A DNA stretch of 64,000 bases from Flavobacterium sp. SLB02 (GTDB taxonomy: Bacteria > Bacteroidota > Bacteroidia > Flavobacteriales > Flavobacteriaceae), in NCBI RefSeq assembly GCF_009664855.1, contig NZ_CP045928.1, forward strand, positions 5,928,518 through 5,992,517, read 5' to 3'. This document shows positions 54,757 through 63,575 of the stretch, in pieces. The position numbers were made by a program, and so were the translations under genes. A model generated the notes under the pieces. It saw only the letters and a list, made by a program, of their open reading frames with translations. It made no database searches and was not told the DNA's origin. Every line of letters starts with the position of its first letter. Position 1 is the first letter of the stretch.

Positions 54757-54996
54757 TAGATAGACAAATGACCCCTTATCATAAATTAACCAAACTGAGC
54801 ACAGAAAAGGTTTCTCAGATGAATGTAATTGTTTAGAAACTGATGGACGAACTGTGCAATTTGGTTATTGAAGATGGGTTATTGTCGGACTGTGAGGACG
54901 AACAATTTAGATGATCAAATACGTATTGGTGTCAAGGAAGTAAGGAGTTGCAGGAATATGATCAGCAAAATAATTGAACATTTCTGAATGAGTTCT
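54757..54996. other. Gene-poor spacer, possible deletion scar
   Basis: About 240 bases without a gene. On the plus strand short stretches read like protein (for example MDELCNLVIEDGLLSDCEDEQFR from about 54843) but each stops within 25 codons. This is compatible with remnants of a lost gene next to the truncated HTH gene. Confidence 0.4.
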
Positions 54997-55037
54997 AAAA
55001 AAAGGGATAAATGGTAAAGTTATTTACCTCTTTTTTT
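54997..55037 (-). terminator. Intrinsic terminator of the MarC gene
   Basis: AAAAAAAGGGATAAAT pairs with ATTTACCTCTTTTTTT with two mismatches, giving an A-tailed and T-tailed stem just downstream of the MarC stop codon on the minus strand. Confidence 0.7.
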
Positions 55038-55056
55038 AGACTATGAAATAAAGAAT

Positions 55057-55686
55057 TTACATTAGATTTCCCTTGACAATATTTATTATAGAACTAACAA
55101 TATACTGTATTCCAATAGAGATGACAATAAAGCCGACAATTCTGGAAATAGCTACAATTCCTGAAGCTCCTAGTATTCGGGCTAAATAATGTGCGCTCTT
55201 TAAAATAGCGAAAATGGCAACTGCAATAGCTAAAATAGCCAGAGTTGAAATGATAATTTCTTGCATTCCATGATGTTCCTGATAAAAAGCAATAAGTAAA
55301 GATATCGAACCGGGGCCGGCAAGCATTGGGATTGCTAATGGAGTGAGTGCGATGTCATTACGCTGTTGCGCATCTGTTTCGACCTTTTTATTGATTCCTC
55401 GTTTTTTGTTTATTTTTCCCGAAAGTAGCGAAAAGCCTGAGTTTACAATTACAATTCCCCCTGCAATTCGAAGCGCGTCAATACTGATTCCAAAAAAGCT
55501 CAGAACATATTGGCCAATAAAAAACGAAACAATTAAAATAATAAAAACATTTATGGCAGTCCAAAGCGAAATTCGGGAACGTTCTTCCTTAGAATCATCT
55601 TGTGTGAGTCCAACAAAAATTGGCACCGTTCCGATAGGGTTTAATACCGAGAAAAGAGCAGCAAATAAATAAATGAATAAATCCAT
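55057..55686 (-). CDS. MarC family integral membrane protein
   Basis: The 209-residue protein has about six transmembrane helices and the MarC signatures FAALFSVLNPIGTVPIFVGLT at the N-terminus and PLAIPMLAGPGSISLLIAF after a charged loop (KINKKRGINKKVETDAQQRND). It was once linked to multiple antibiotic resistance, but the family has no established function. Divergent from the CoA-binding gene. Confidence 0.92.
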   Translation of the reverse strand: MDLFIYLFAALFSVLNPIGTVPIFVGLTQDDSKEERSRISLWTAINVFIILIVSFFIGQYVLSFFGISIDALRIAGGIVIVNSGFSLLSGKINKKRGINKKVETDAQQRNDIALTPLAIPMLAGPGSISLLIAFYQEHHGMQEIIISTLAILAIAVAIFAILKSAHYLARILGASGIVAISRIVGFIVISIGIQYIVSSIINIVKGNLM

Positions 55687-55834
55687 GTAGTTGAAGTTAA
55701 TGAAGTAAAAATAGTTATTTTTTAATATCTCAAAGCAAATTCTTGTTAGGATATTATTTTAAATGTTATTATATCTCAATCAATAAGCTAAACTAAGCTC
55801 GTACTTTTTGATTACTTTTGTAAAATATTTAAAA

Positions 55835-56203
55835 ATGATGAAAAATAAAAAAACTTTAGTTTTGGGCGCTACCACAAAACCAGATCGTTACGCTTTTAGA
55901 GCCATAAATATGTTAGTCGAAAAAGGACATACTGTATTGGCCATTGGACAGAATACAGGAGAAGTTGCAGGTGTAAAAATTCATACCAAAGCAATTCCGG
56001 TAAAAAATATAGACACAGTAACTTTATATTTAAATCCTGCGCGTCAGCGTGATTACTATAATTATATCATCGAAGCACAGCCAAAACGTGTAGTTTTTAA
56101 TCCTGGAACCGAAAACCCTGAATTATATCAATTATTAGAACTGAATAATATTAAGGCAGAAGTTGCTTGTACTTTGGTTTTATTAGCTACAAATCAGTAT
56201 TAA
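55835..56203 (+). CDS. CoA-binding (YccU-type) Rossmann protein
   Basis: This small protein of about 122 residues has the CoA_binding domain of the YccU family: KKTLVLGATTKPDRYAFRAINMLVEKGHTVLAIG (nucleotide loop), PVKNIDTVTLYLNPARQRDYYNYI and VVFNPGTENPELYQLLE. Role unknown. I chose the ATG at 55835. A TTG at 55808 in the same frame overlaps a TACTTTTG -7 element (55813-55820), which argues against it and implies a very short leader. Confidence 0.85.
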   Translation: MMKNKKTLVLGATTKPDRYAFRAINMLVEKGHTVLAIGQNTGEVAGVKIHTKAIPVKNIDTVTLYLNPARQRDYYNYIIEAQPKRVVFNPGTENPELYQLLELNNIKAEVACTLVLLATNQY

Positions 56204-56215
56204 TTTTTTTAGAAG

Positions 56216-56301
56216 CTATTTTCCCCGAAGTTTTGGGATTTACTATATCTTTTGTGGTGAACCCCACCACAAAAGGAGGATACCGTTACCATCGGGGATA
56301 G
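56216..56301. repeat. Structured palindromic element between CoA-binding gene and recR
   Basis: Nested stems: CTAT (56216-56219) with ATAG (56298-56301), CCCCGA (56223-56228) with TCGGGG (56292-56297), and inside them a perfect 11-bp hairpin CTTTTGTGGTG / CACCACAAAAG (56249-56259 with 56265-56275) around AACCC. It is much more G+C-rich than its surroundings. It could be a repeated extragenic element, a small RNA, or a terminator-like structure. No other copy is in the window. Confidence 0.5.
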
Positions 56302-56397
56302 AAAGAATTTATAGTATCTAAAATTGGTATTCTGGGTCCTATTGAATTTAGTGGTCTTCAAGTTTACTAAACCATTAAAAATATTACTTTTGTCGTC

Positions 56398-57018
56398 ATG
56401 GAATTTTCATCAAAATTAATAGAAAAAGCAGTCAACGAAATGTCGCAATTACCGGGAATTGGTAAACGTACGGCGTTGCGATTAGTGCTGCATTTATTAA
56501 AACAGCCAAAAGAACAAACTGGCTTTTTATCTCAGGCATTATTAAATATGCGGGCGGATATTAAATTTTGCGAAAGTTGTCATAATATTTCAGATACTAA
56601 AGTCTGTGAGATCTGTGCCAATTTGGCAAGGAATCACCAGACTATTTGCGTAGTGGAAGATATTCGTGATGTTATGGCAATCGAGAATACCGGTCAGTAC
56701 AAAGGTATTTATCATGTTTTAGGCGGGAAAATTTCTCCAATAGAAGGTGTTGGCCCAAGTCAGTTAAATATTTCGACTTTGGTCGAAAAAGTAAAAACGG
56801 GAAAAGTAATCGAGATTATTTTTGCATTAAGCTCTACTATGGAAGGAGATACAACGAATTTTTATATCTATAAACAAATTGCAGAATCAGAAATTGTAAT
56901 TTCTACAATTGCCAGAGGTATATCAGTAGGTGATGAATTAGAATATGCAGACGAAATTACCCTCGGAAGAAGTATTTTACATCGCGTTCCGTTCGAAAAA
57001 ACTTTCAAAAACAATTAA
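56398..57018 (+). CDS. recR: Recombination mediator protein RecR
   Basis: The 206-residue RecR acts with RecO (RecFOR pathway) to load RecA on gapped DNA. It has the helix-hairpin-helix LSQLPGIGKRTALRLVLHLL, a four-Cys zinc site CESCHNISDTKVCEIC, and the Toprim segment TICVVEDIRDVMAIENTGQYKGIYHVLGGKISPIEGVGP. Length is typical. A TACTTTTG -7 element (56385-56392) ends five bases before the ATG, so the mRNA may be leaderless. Confidence 0.97.
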   Translation: MEFSSKLIEKAVNEMSQLPGIGKRTALRLVLHLLKQPKEQTGFLSQALLNMRADIKFCESCHNISDTKVCEICANLARNHQTICVVEDIRDVMAIENTGQYKGIYHVLGGKISPIEGVGPSQLNISTLVEKVKTGKVIEIIFALSSTMEGDTTNFYIYKQIAESEIVISTIARGISVGDELEYADEITLGRSILHRVPFEKTFKNN

Positions 57019-57040
57019 ATAAACCCAAATAAAGGTTAGA

Positions 57041-57072
57041 TTTTCTGAAAATTAAAGGAAAAGCTATATTTG
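57041..57072 (+). promoter_or_regulatory. Candidate promoter of the polysaccharide locus
   Basis: TTTT (57041-57044), 20-base spacer, TATATTTG (57065-57072), 16 bases before the Wza-like start codon. The -33 part is weak; the -7 part is an exact match. Confidence 0.55.
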
Positions 57073-57088
57073 CGATAAAATTTCAATA

Positions 57089-57880
57089 ATGACAAAAAAC
57101 GGCTTTTATATATTACTGCTAATTAGCGTGTTGTTTACCTCCTGTATTCCAGTAAAAGACTTAACCTATTTGCAGGATAAAAACAGTTCCAGTGAGCAAA
57201 ATAACATTGCCGCTGTAGAATCTAAACCTTACAGATTACAGGTAAATGATATTTTAAGTGTCGATATAAAAGCAATTGATCCTAAATTAGTTTCAATTTT
57301 TAATACAACAGAAGCTTCTTCGGGAGCAGTGAAATCTGAATCAACATTATATTTTAACGGATTTACAGTTGATGATCACGGTAATATCAGAATGCCAATA
57401 TTAGGAGAAATTAATGTTATAGGATACACTTTGGAAGAGGTCCGTATTACAATTGAAAAAAAATTACTGGAAGAATATTTTAAAAAGGAAGCTAATATTT
57501 TTGTTACAGTAAAATTAGCGGGTTTCAGGTATACAATAAATGGAGAAGTAGGAAGTACCGGTACAAAAACATTGTTTCAGGAACATGTAAATATTATGGA
57601 AGCCATCGCAAATGCAGGTGATATAACCATAACCGGAAATAGAAAAGCAGTAACGATCATTCGTCAGACTCCAACAGGCGTAGAAATGCATGATATTGAT
57701 TTGACAGATGTTAATGTAATAAAATCGCCTTACTTTTATTTGCAGCCAAATGATTATGTGTATGTAAAACCACTGAAACAAAAAAGTTGGGGAACAGGAA
57801 AAACAGGTATAGAATCCATTACTACAATTATTACTGTTTTGTCATTGGCTACAACAGTTTTTCTATTGCTTAAAAACTAA
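57089..57880 (+). CDS. Wza-like polysaccharide export lipoprotein
   Basis: The 263-residue outer-membrane export protein has a lipobox ending at Cys19 (VLFTSC). The polysaccharide export (Poly_export) domain starts YRLQVNDILSVDIKAIDPK, and an SLBB-type domain (FRYTINGEVGSTGTKTLFQEHVNIMEAIANAGDITITGNRK) follows. PYFYLQPNDYVYVKPLK is the usual ending of the fold, then a short hydrophobic C-terminal helix. It forms the outer-membrane channel for capsule or exopolysaccharide with the Wzc-like kinase encoded 15 bases downstream. Confidence 0.92.
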   Translation: MTKNGFYILLLISVLFTSCIPVKDLTYLQDKNSSSEQNNIAAVESKPYRLQVNDILSVDIKAIDPKLVSIFNTTEASSGAVKSESTLYFNGFTVDDHGNIRMPILGEINVIGYTLEEVRITIEKKLLEEYFKKEANIFVTVKLAGFRYTINGEVGSTGTKTLFQEHVNIMEAIANAGDITITGNRKAVTIIRQTPTGVEMHDIDLTDVNVIKSPYFYLQPNDYVYVKPLKQKSWGTGKTGIESITTIITVLSLATTVFLLLKN

Positions 57881-57895
57881 ACTTAAATTCAAAAA

Positions 57896-60343
57896 ATGTT
57901 AGATATAAAAGATTTTTCCATTTTTGAAAATCATTCAAATTTTGATTTTAAAGGATTTTTATTGAAGATTCTAAGTTATTGGAAATGGTTTTTAGCTAGT
58001 TTAATCATCGCTTTTACAATTGCATATCAGGTAAATATTCGAAAAGAGAAAATTTACGCTATGCAAACCATGGTTTCTATTAAAGAAGAAAGAAATCCAT
58101 TTTTTACCTCAAATACCAGTTTAGTTTTTAATTGGGGAGGGGTTTCAGATCAGGTAAACGGAATTTCCACTATAATACAATCACGATCTCATAACGAATT
58201 GGTGGTTGAGAAGTTGCAGTTTTATATCGATTACCTTACACAAGGAAAATACAATTTGGTCGATTCTTACGGTGCTGTTCCTTTTTATGTAAATATAGAC
58301 AAATCAAAAGGTCAATTAGCAAACACCTTGATTGGTATTAAATTCTTGAGTGCCAATGAATATGAAATTCGAATTCCTTTCGAGAATAATTCGGTTTCAT
58401 TAATAACCTATTCTAATAATACTTATAGTAATACTGCTGTTCCGCCAACGGAATTTGTGAAAAAATATAAAGTTGGAGAACAGGTGTCTTTGCCTTTTTT
58501 AAACTGGAAACTGCAAATAAATGATAATCCGGGGCTGTATACAGGCATCGAATATTTTGTAAAATTCAATGATTTTGATGGTACTGTGTCAGGTTACAGA
58601 GGAGTAAATGTTAGTTCTGATGATAAAGGCGGTTCAATACTGACATTATCAATGCAGGGAACAAATAAAGCCCGAATGGTCGAGTATTTGAATGCTACGG
58701 TAAAAATGTTAATCAAACTTCAGCTTGACGGAAAAAATCAATTTGCTACTAATACTATTCGATTTATTGATAGTACTCTTGTTGCAATGGAATCGCAATT
58801 GAAAGAAACTGGAGGTGAGCTTAAATCTTTCAGGAAAGATAAAAATATTTACGAGATTGAAGGAGGAGGAGAAAAAGTTTCAGATAAAATCATGGATTTT
58901 GATGTCGAAAGAGATCAGGTTACAAGAAAGATTGCCTATTACAATTCTTTAAAATCATACTTAAATAATAGTGTCGATTACTCGAGATTACCCGCGCCTT
59001 CTGTGGCAGGAATAGAAGATCCTAATGTTGTTGTAAATGTTTCGAAACTTATTGCGCTCTCTACACAAAGGTCAGAAATGGCTTATGCGGTAAAAAGCGA
59101 CAAAATCTTTAAAGATTTTGATAACCAAATGCAGGCTGTGAAAAATGTTCTGCTGGAAAATATAGCTTCTGCAAAAGGATCTTTAATGACAGATTTAGCA
59201 ATGGTAAATGCTAAAATTGGTCAGGCCGAAAGCACTGTAAAAAGACTTCCGGAAGAGCAGCAGGAATTGTTGAAAATTCAAAGAAAATATGATTTAAGCG
59301 ATAATATTTATACTGAATTTTTAAAGAAAAGAAATGAGGCTGAGATTGTAAAAGCATCAAATTTATCAGATCTTCATTTTATTGATCCCGCAAAAGATAT
59401 TGGTGGAGGATTAATAGGTCCTAAAACTTCTGTAAATTATATTTTAGCTTTATTCTTAGGAATCTTAATACCTTTATTATTCATTTTCGGAATTTTCTTT
59501 ATTAATAATTCAATCCAGAATACTGAAGATATTAGTAAATTAACTCAAATACCATTAATTGGAGTAATTGGAGTTAATAAAGATTCTTTGAATTTAGCAG
59601 TTTTTGATAAACCAAAGTCAGCACTTTCAGAAGCTTTTAGAACAATTCGCTCTTCATTGCAGTTTTTGTATAAAAAACAACAGGTAAGTGGTCCAAAAAC
59701 ATTGATGATCACTTCGTCTATAAGTGGAGAAGGAAAAACATTTTGTTCGATAAATATCGCTACAGTTTTCGCTTTAAGCGAAAAGAAAACGGTGATTATT
59801 GGTTTGGATTTAAGAAAACCAAGATTGGCAGACGAGTTTGGTTTGAAAAATCAAATAGGAGTTGTGAATTATTTAATTAAACAAAATAGTTTAGCTGAGA
59901 TTATCAACTCTACACAAATTCCTAATCTTGATGTTATCCTGTCAGGGCCAATACCTCCAAATCCGTCAGAATTGATTTTGAGCGATGCAATGCGGGATTT
60001 AATTTTGGAGCTGAAACAACAATACGATTATATTATTTTGGACACGCCTCCTGTTGGGCTGGTGTCAGATGCGCTGGAGTTAGCGCAATATGCTGATGTT
60101 ACGCTATATATAGTAAGACAAAATTATACTAAAAAAGACATGATAACGTTGCTAAATACCAGAGTACAGCGCGGGGAGCTTGCAAATGCTAGTATTATTT
60201 TAAATGGTTATGAGAATAAAGCGAAGTATGGCACGGCTTATGGTTATGGGTACGGTTATGGAGCTTATTCAAACGGTTATCATGATGAAGTAAATAAATT
60301 AAGCTTCTGGGAAGAAATTTTGAATAAATTCAAGAAAAAATAA
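57896..60343 (+). CDS. Wzc-like polysaccharide co-polymerase and tyrosine autokinase
   Basis: The 815-residue inner-membrane protein has an N-terminal Wzz domain with a first transmembrane helix near residues 30-48, a long periplasmic coiled-coil part, a second helix (ILALFLGILIPLLFIFGIFFI, near residues 515-538) and a cytoplasmic BY-kinase domain. In the kinase, Walker A SGEGKTF is near residue 612, Walker A' VIIGLDLRKPRLADE near 635, and Walker B YIILDTPPVGLVSD near 712. The Tyr-rich C-terminal cluster (YGTAYGYGYGYGAYSNGY) is the expected autophosphorylation tail. It controls chain length and export with the Wza-like protein. Confidence 0.94.
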   Translation: MLDIKDFSIFENHSNFDFKGFLLKILSYWKWFLASLIIAFTIAYQVNIRKEKIYAMQTMVSIKEERNPFFTSNTSLVFNWGGVSDQVNGISTIIQSRSHNELVVEKLQFYIDYLTQGKYNLVDSYGAVPFYVNIDKSKGQLANTLIGIKFLSANEYEIRIPFENNSVSLITYSNNTYSNTAVPPTEFVKKYKVGEQVSLPFLNWKLQINDNPGLYTGIEYFVKFNDFDGTVSGYRGVNVSSDDKGGSILTLSMQGTNKARMVEYLNATVKMLIKLQLDGKNQFATNTIRFIDSTLVAMESQLKETGGELKSFRKDKNIYEIEGGGEKVSDKIMDFDVERDQVTRKIAYYNSLKSYLNNSVDYSRLPAPSVAGIEDPNVVVNVSKLIALSTQRSEMAYAVKSDKIFKDFDNQMQAVKNVLLENIASAKGSLMTDLAMVNAKIGQAESTVKRLPEEQQELLKIQRKYDLSDNIYTEFLKKRNEAEIVKASNLSDLHFIDPAKDIGGGLIGPKTSVNYILALFLGILIPLLFIFGIFFINNSIQNTEDISKLTQIPLIGVIGVNKDSLNLAVFDKPKSALSEAFRTIRSSLQFLYKKQQVSGPKTLMITSSISGEGKTFCSINIATVFALSEKKTVIIGLDLRKPRLADEFGLKNQIGVVNYLIKQNSLAEIINSTQIPNLDVILSGPIPPNPSELILSDAMRDLILELKQQYDYIILDTPPVGLVSDALELAQYADVTLYIVRQNYTKKDMITLLNTRVQRGELANASIILNGYENKAKYGTAYGYGYGYGAYSNGYHDEVNKLSFWEEILNKFKKK

Positions 60344-60352
60344 TTTGATATA

Positions 60353-61336
60353 ATGAAAACATCAACTCAAAATACAATTTTAATTACAGGCGGAGCGGGT
60401 TTTATTGGTTCGAATTTGTCCGAGTATTTTTTAGGATTGGGTCATAAAGTAGTTTGTCTGGATAATTTTTCTACAGGGCATCACCATAATTTGAAAGATT
60501 TTATAGAGAATCCTAATTATAAATTAATCGAAGGTGATATTCGAAATATCGCTGATTGTAATTTAGCAGTCTATGGAGTTGATTATGTTTTGCATCAAGC
60601 TGCTTTAGGTTCTGTTCCAAGATCTATAAATGATCCAATTACGACAAATGATGTTAATGTTTCCGGTTTTCTAAATATGTTAGTGGCTGCTCGTGATGCA
60701 AAAGTAAAAAGATTTGTATACGCAGCAAGTTCTTCAACCTACGGTGATTCGCAAGGGCTGCCAAAAGTAGAAGATGTTATTGGTAAGCCATTATCACCAT
60801 ATGCAATTACAAAATATGTAAACGAGTTGTATGCTGAAATTTTCAGCAGAACTTATGGTTTGGAGACGATAGGTTTGAGATATTTTAATGTTTTTGGAAG
60901 AAAGCAAGATCCTAATGGAGCTTATGCTGCCGTAGTTCCAAAGTTTGTTACACAACTAATGAATTATGAAAGTCCGGTTATTAACGGAGACGGAAATTAT
61001 TCTCGCGATTTTACTTATATCGACAATGTAATTCAGATGAATGAACTGGCAATGACGAGTCAAAATCCGGAAGCCATAAATACAGTTTACAATACCGCAT
61101 TTGGTGATCGCAATACATTAAACGATCTGGTAGGATACTTAAAAAAATATCTATCAGAATTTGACCCTGAAATAGCAGATGTGAATATTGTTTACGGTGC
61201 CAATAGAGCAGGTGATATTCCGCATTCACTGGCAAGTATAGATAAAGCAAAAACAATTTTAGGATATGATCCTAAATATTCATTGCAGGATGGGTTAAAA
61301 GAAGCGGTAAGCTGGTATTGGCAAAATTTAAAATAA
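60353..61336 (+). CDS. UDP-N-acetylglucosamine 4-epimerase-like SDR (WbpP/TviC type)
   Basis: The 327-residue extended short-chain dehydrogenase has the NAD loop GGAGFIGSNLSEYFL, LDNFSTGHHHNLKDF typical of WbpP/TviC, the catalytic region SSSTYGDSQGLPKVED with YAITK (YxxxK) and RYFNVFGRKQDPNGAYAAVVPKF. Close relatives interconvert UDP-GlcNAc and UDP-GalNAc, or their uronic acids. Nine bases after the Wzc-like gene, so in the same operon. With the partial TviB-like dehydrogenase at the right edge it would make UDP-GalNAcA. Confidence 0.88.
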   Translation: MKTSTQNTILITGGAGFIGSNLSEYFLGLGHKVVCLDNFSTGHHHNLKDFIENPNYKLIEGDIRNIADCNLAVYGVDYVLHQAALGSVPRSINDPITTNDVNVSGFLNMLVAARDAKVKRFVYAASSSTYGDSQGLPKVEDVIGKPLSPYAITKYVNELYAEIFSRTYGLETIGLRYFNVFGRKQDPNGAYAAVVPKFVTQLMNYESPVINGDGNYSRDFTYIDNVIQMNELAMTSQNPEAINTVYNTAFGDRNTLNDLVGYLKKYLSEFDPEIADVNIVYGANRAGDIPHSLASIDKAKTILGYDPKYSLQDGLKEAVSWYWQNLK

Positions 61337-61364
61337 AATAAGGATCAAGATAATAGTAAATTAA

Positions 61365-62756
61365 ATGAAAATTACAAAAATTTGTTGCATTGGTGCAGGT
61401 TATGTTGGGGGTCCGACAATGGCAGTAATTGCTCAAAAATGCCCCGATATTCAAGTCACAGTTGTGGATTTGAACGAACAAAGAATTAAAGATTGGAACG
61501 ATCCAAATACAGATAATATTCCGATTTACGAACCCGGACTTTCAGAAATAGTAGCGGAAGCAAGAGGGAGAAATCTTTTCTTTTCGACAGAAGTAGAAAA
61601 AGCTATTGATGAGGCTCAGGTAATTTTTATATCGGTAAATACGCCAACCAAAACATATGGAAAAGGAAAAGGTATGGCAGCCGATTTAAAATATATAGAA
61701 CTTTGTGCAAGGCAAATTGCAAAAGTTGCCAAGCAGAATAAAATTGTTGTCGAAAAATCTACTTTACCAGTACGTACGGCTGAGGCGATAAAAAGTATTC
61801 TGGATAATACAGGAAATGGGGTACAGTTTCAAATCTTATCAAATCCGGAATTTTTAGCTGAAGGCACTGCGGTTACAGATTTATTAAATCCTGATAGAAT
61901 TTTAATTGGTGGAGATACAACGCCGGAAGGTGAAGAAGCTATTAATGCTTTAGTTGATGTTTATGCAAATTGGGTGAGTAAAGATAAAATTCTAACGACA
62001 AATGTTTGGTCTTCAGAATTGTCTAAATTAACGGCAAATGCATTTTTGGCACAAAGAATTTCGTCTATTAATGCAATGTCTGAATTGTGTGAAAAGACAG
62101 GCGCTGATGTCAACGAAGTAGCAAAAGCAATTGGAATGGATAGCAGGATTGGACCGAAATTTCTAAAAGCATCTGTTGGTTTTGGTGGTTCTTGTTTTCA
62201 AAAAGACATTTTGAATTTAGTTTACATTGCAAAATCATACGGATTAAATGAGGTGGCTGATTATTGGGAACAGGTAATTATAATGAATGATCATCAAAAA
62301 AGAAGATTTTCGAATAAAATAGTTCAGACTTTATACAATACAGTTGCTGATAAGAAAATTGCATTTTTGGGATGGGCTTTCAAAAAAGATACAAATGATA
62401 CCAGAGAATCTGCTGCGATTTATGTTGCTGATGATCTTATTAATGAGCAGGCTAAAATTTCTGTTTATGATCCAAAGGTTTCAAGAAATAAAATGCTGAG
62501 CGATTTAGATTATTTAGAAACAAGAAGTGACGAAGCAAATAGTAAGGCCCTGTCAATATTTGATAATGCCTATGAAGCATGTAAAGGCGCTCACGCCATT
62601 GCGATTCTAACAGAATGGGATGAGTTTACAACTTATGATTGGCAAAAAATTTATGACTCGATGCACAAACCGGCATTTCTTTTTGACGGAAGAAATATTC
62701 TGGATTCAAAAGAATTAGAATCAATAGGTTTTATTTATAAAGCAATAGGTTCTTAG
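61365..62756 (+). CDS. UDP-glucose 6-dehydrogenase
   Basis: The 463-residue NAD-dependent enzyme oxidises UDP-glucose to UDP-glucuronate. It has the Rossmann loop ICCIGAGYVGGPTMAVIAQKCP, SVNTPTKTYGKGKGMAADL, EKSTLPVRTAEAI, the nucleophile Cys277 in GFGGSCFQKDILNLVYI, and LGWAFKKDTNDTRES. The sequence resembles the longer, animal-type UGDH more than the short E. coli Ugd. It provides an acidic precursor for the polysaccharide. 28 bases after the epimerase gene. Confidence 0.92.
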   Translation: MKITKICCIGAGYVGGPTMAVIAQKCPDIQVTVVDLNEQRIKDWNDPNTDNIPIYEPGLSEIVAEARGRNLFFSTEVEKAIDEAQVIFISVNTPTKTYGKGKGMAADLKYIELCARQIAKVAKQNKIVVEKSTLPVRTAEAIKSILDNTGNGVQFQILSNPEFLAEGTAVTDLLNPDRILIGGDTTPEGEEAINALVDVYANWVSKDKILTTNVWSSELSKLTANAFLAQRISSINAMSELCEKTGADVNEVAKAIGMDSRIGPKFLKASVGFGGSCFQKDILNLVYIAKSYGLNEVADYWEQVIIMNDHQKRRFSNKIVQTLYNTVADKKIAFLGWAFKKDTNDTRESAAIYVADDLINEQAKISVYDPKVSRNKMLSDLDYLETRSDEANSKALSIFDNAYEACKGAHAIAILTEWDEFTTYDWQKIYDSMHKPAFLFDGRNILDSKELESIGFIYKAIGS

Positions 62757-62837
62757 TTACAAAAGATATTGAGGTAAAATTTAATATGAAACGAATAAGG
62801 GAAGATTGGTTTAAAGTTTATTTCAATAAAAAGAAAA

Positions 62838-63305
62838 ATGAAGAATTGGTATGTAGTATATACAAAACCCAAATGGGAGAAAAAAGTTGCCGAAAGACTC
62901 AATGAAATTGGAATTGAATGTTATTGTCCATTAATAATTCAAATCAAACAATGGACCGATAGAAAGAAGAAAATTGAGGTGCCGCTTTTTAATTCTTATG
63001 TTTTTGTGCAGTTAGAAGATACTGATCGAAATTCGGTCTTTCAGATCTCAGGTGTAGTCCGGTATTTGTTTTGGTTAGGAAAACCGGCTATTGTTCGTGA
63101 TGAAGAAATTAACATCATAAAAACGAGTCTTGCAGCTCCAAATTTAAGTGATATTTCAGTGTCTTCGATTCAGGTTGGTGACCGTATCAAATTAGAATCC
63201 GGAGTTTTTAGCAATCAGGATGCAATAGTTCAGGAAATCTCAAATACTTATTATACGTTAGTTTTGGAATCTTTAGGGTGCGTCCTTAAAATAAAATATA
63301 AATAA
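62838..63305 (+). CDS. UpxY/RfaH-like transcription antiterminator
   Basis: This 155-residue NusG paralogue has the NGN domain WYVVYTKPKWEKKVAERLNEIGIECYCPLI, WTDRKKKIEVPLFNSYVFV and VVRYLFWLGKPAIVRDEEI, and a short C-terminal KOW part. UpxY proteins of Bacteroides let polymerase read through the start of their own capsule operon. Here the gene comes after four locus genes rather than first. It is followed 30 bases later by an exceptionally stable terminator and then a new promoter. Confidence 0.9.
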   Translation: MKNWYVVYTKPKWEKKVAERLNEIGIECYCPLIIQIKQWTDRKKKIEVPLFNSYVFVQLEDTDRNSVFQISGVVRYLFWLGKPAIVRDEEINIIKTSLAAPNLSDISVSSIQVGDRIKLESGVFSNQDAIVQEISNTYYTLVLESLGCVLKIKYK

Positions 63306-63334
63306 AGTAGTTATATTGTATAACTATTGGTATT

Positions 63335-63385
63335 AAACAGAAGGTAAGATTTCTCCAAATAGAAATTTTATTTTCTGTTTTTTTT
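63335..63385 (+). terminator. Very stable terminator after the UpxY gene
   Basis: AAACAGAAGGTAAGATTTCT (63335-63354) pairs along all 20 positions with 63361-63380, counting three G-U pairs, around a six-base loop (CCAAAT), and leads directly into a T run. Confidence 0.9.
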
Positions 63386-63477
63386 ATAAGTTGAATTTTT
63401 ACATGCTGACCAATAGAGTGTTGCTGCATGTTATTGTTGTTTATTTGTTTGTTTTTTCTGTATTACGCGAAACCGTA
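63386..63477. other. Spacer before the TviB-like promoter
   Basis: About 90 AT-rich bases with runs of TTTG and TTATTG. I see no gene and no JUMPstart-like GGCGGTAG string. Confidence 0.4.
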
Positions 63478-63508
63478 TTGAATAAATTGACTTAATATGC
63501 TATATTTG
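63478..63508 (+). promoter_or_regulatory. Promoter of the second part of the polysaccharide locus
   Basis: TTG (63478-63480), 20-base spacer, TATATTTG (63501-63508), then a leader of about 60 bases before the dehydrogenase start. It is an exact match to the flavobacterial pattern. Confidence 0.8.
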
Positions 63509-63575
63509 CCGAAAATGATTTTAGAGTATCTGTGTCAAATCTTTGTGACTCAGAATGGCGAAGCCGTGAATTTTT

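Noticed and set aside
62786..62905. A 39-codon ATG frame overlapping the UpxY start (possible leader peptide)
   Set aside because: It is Lys-rich, overlaps the UpxY gene out of frame and shows no family resemblance. Comparative data would be needed to revive it.
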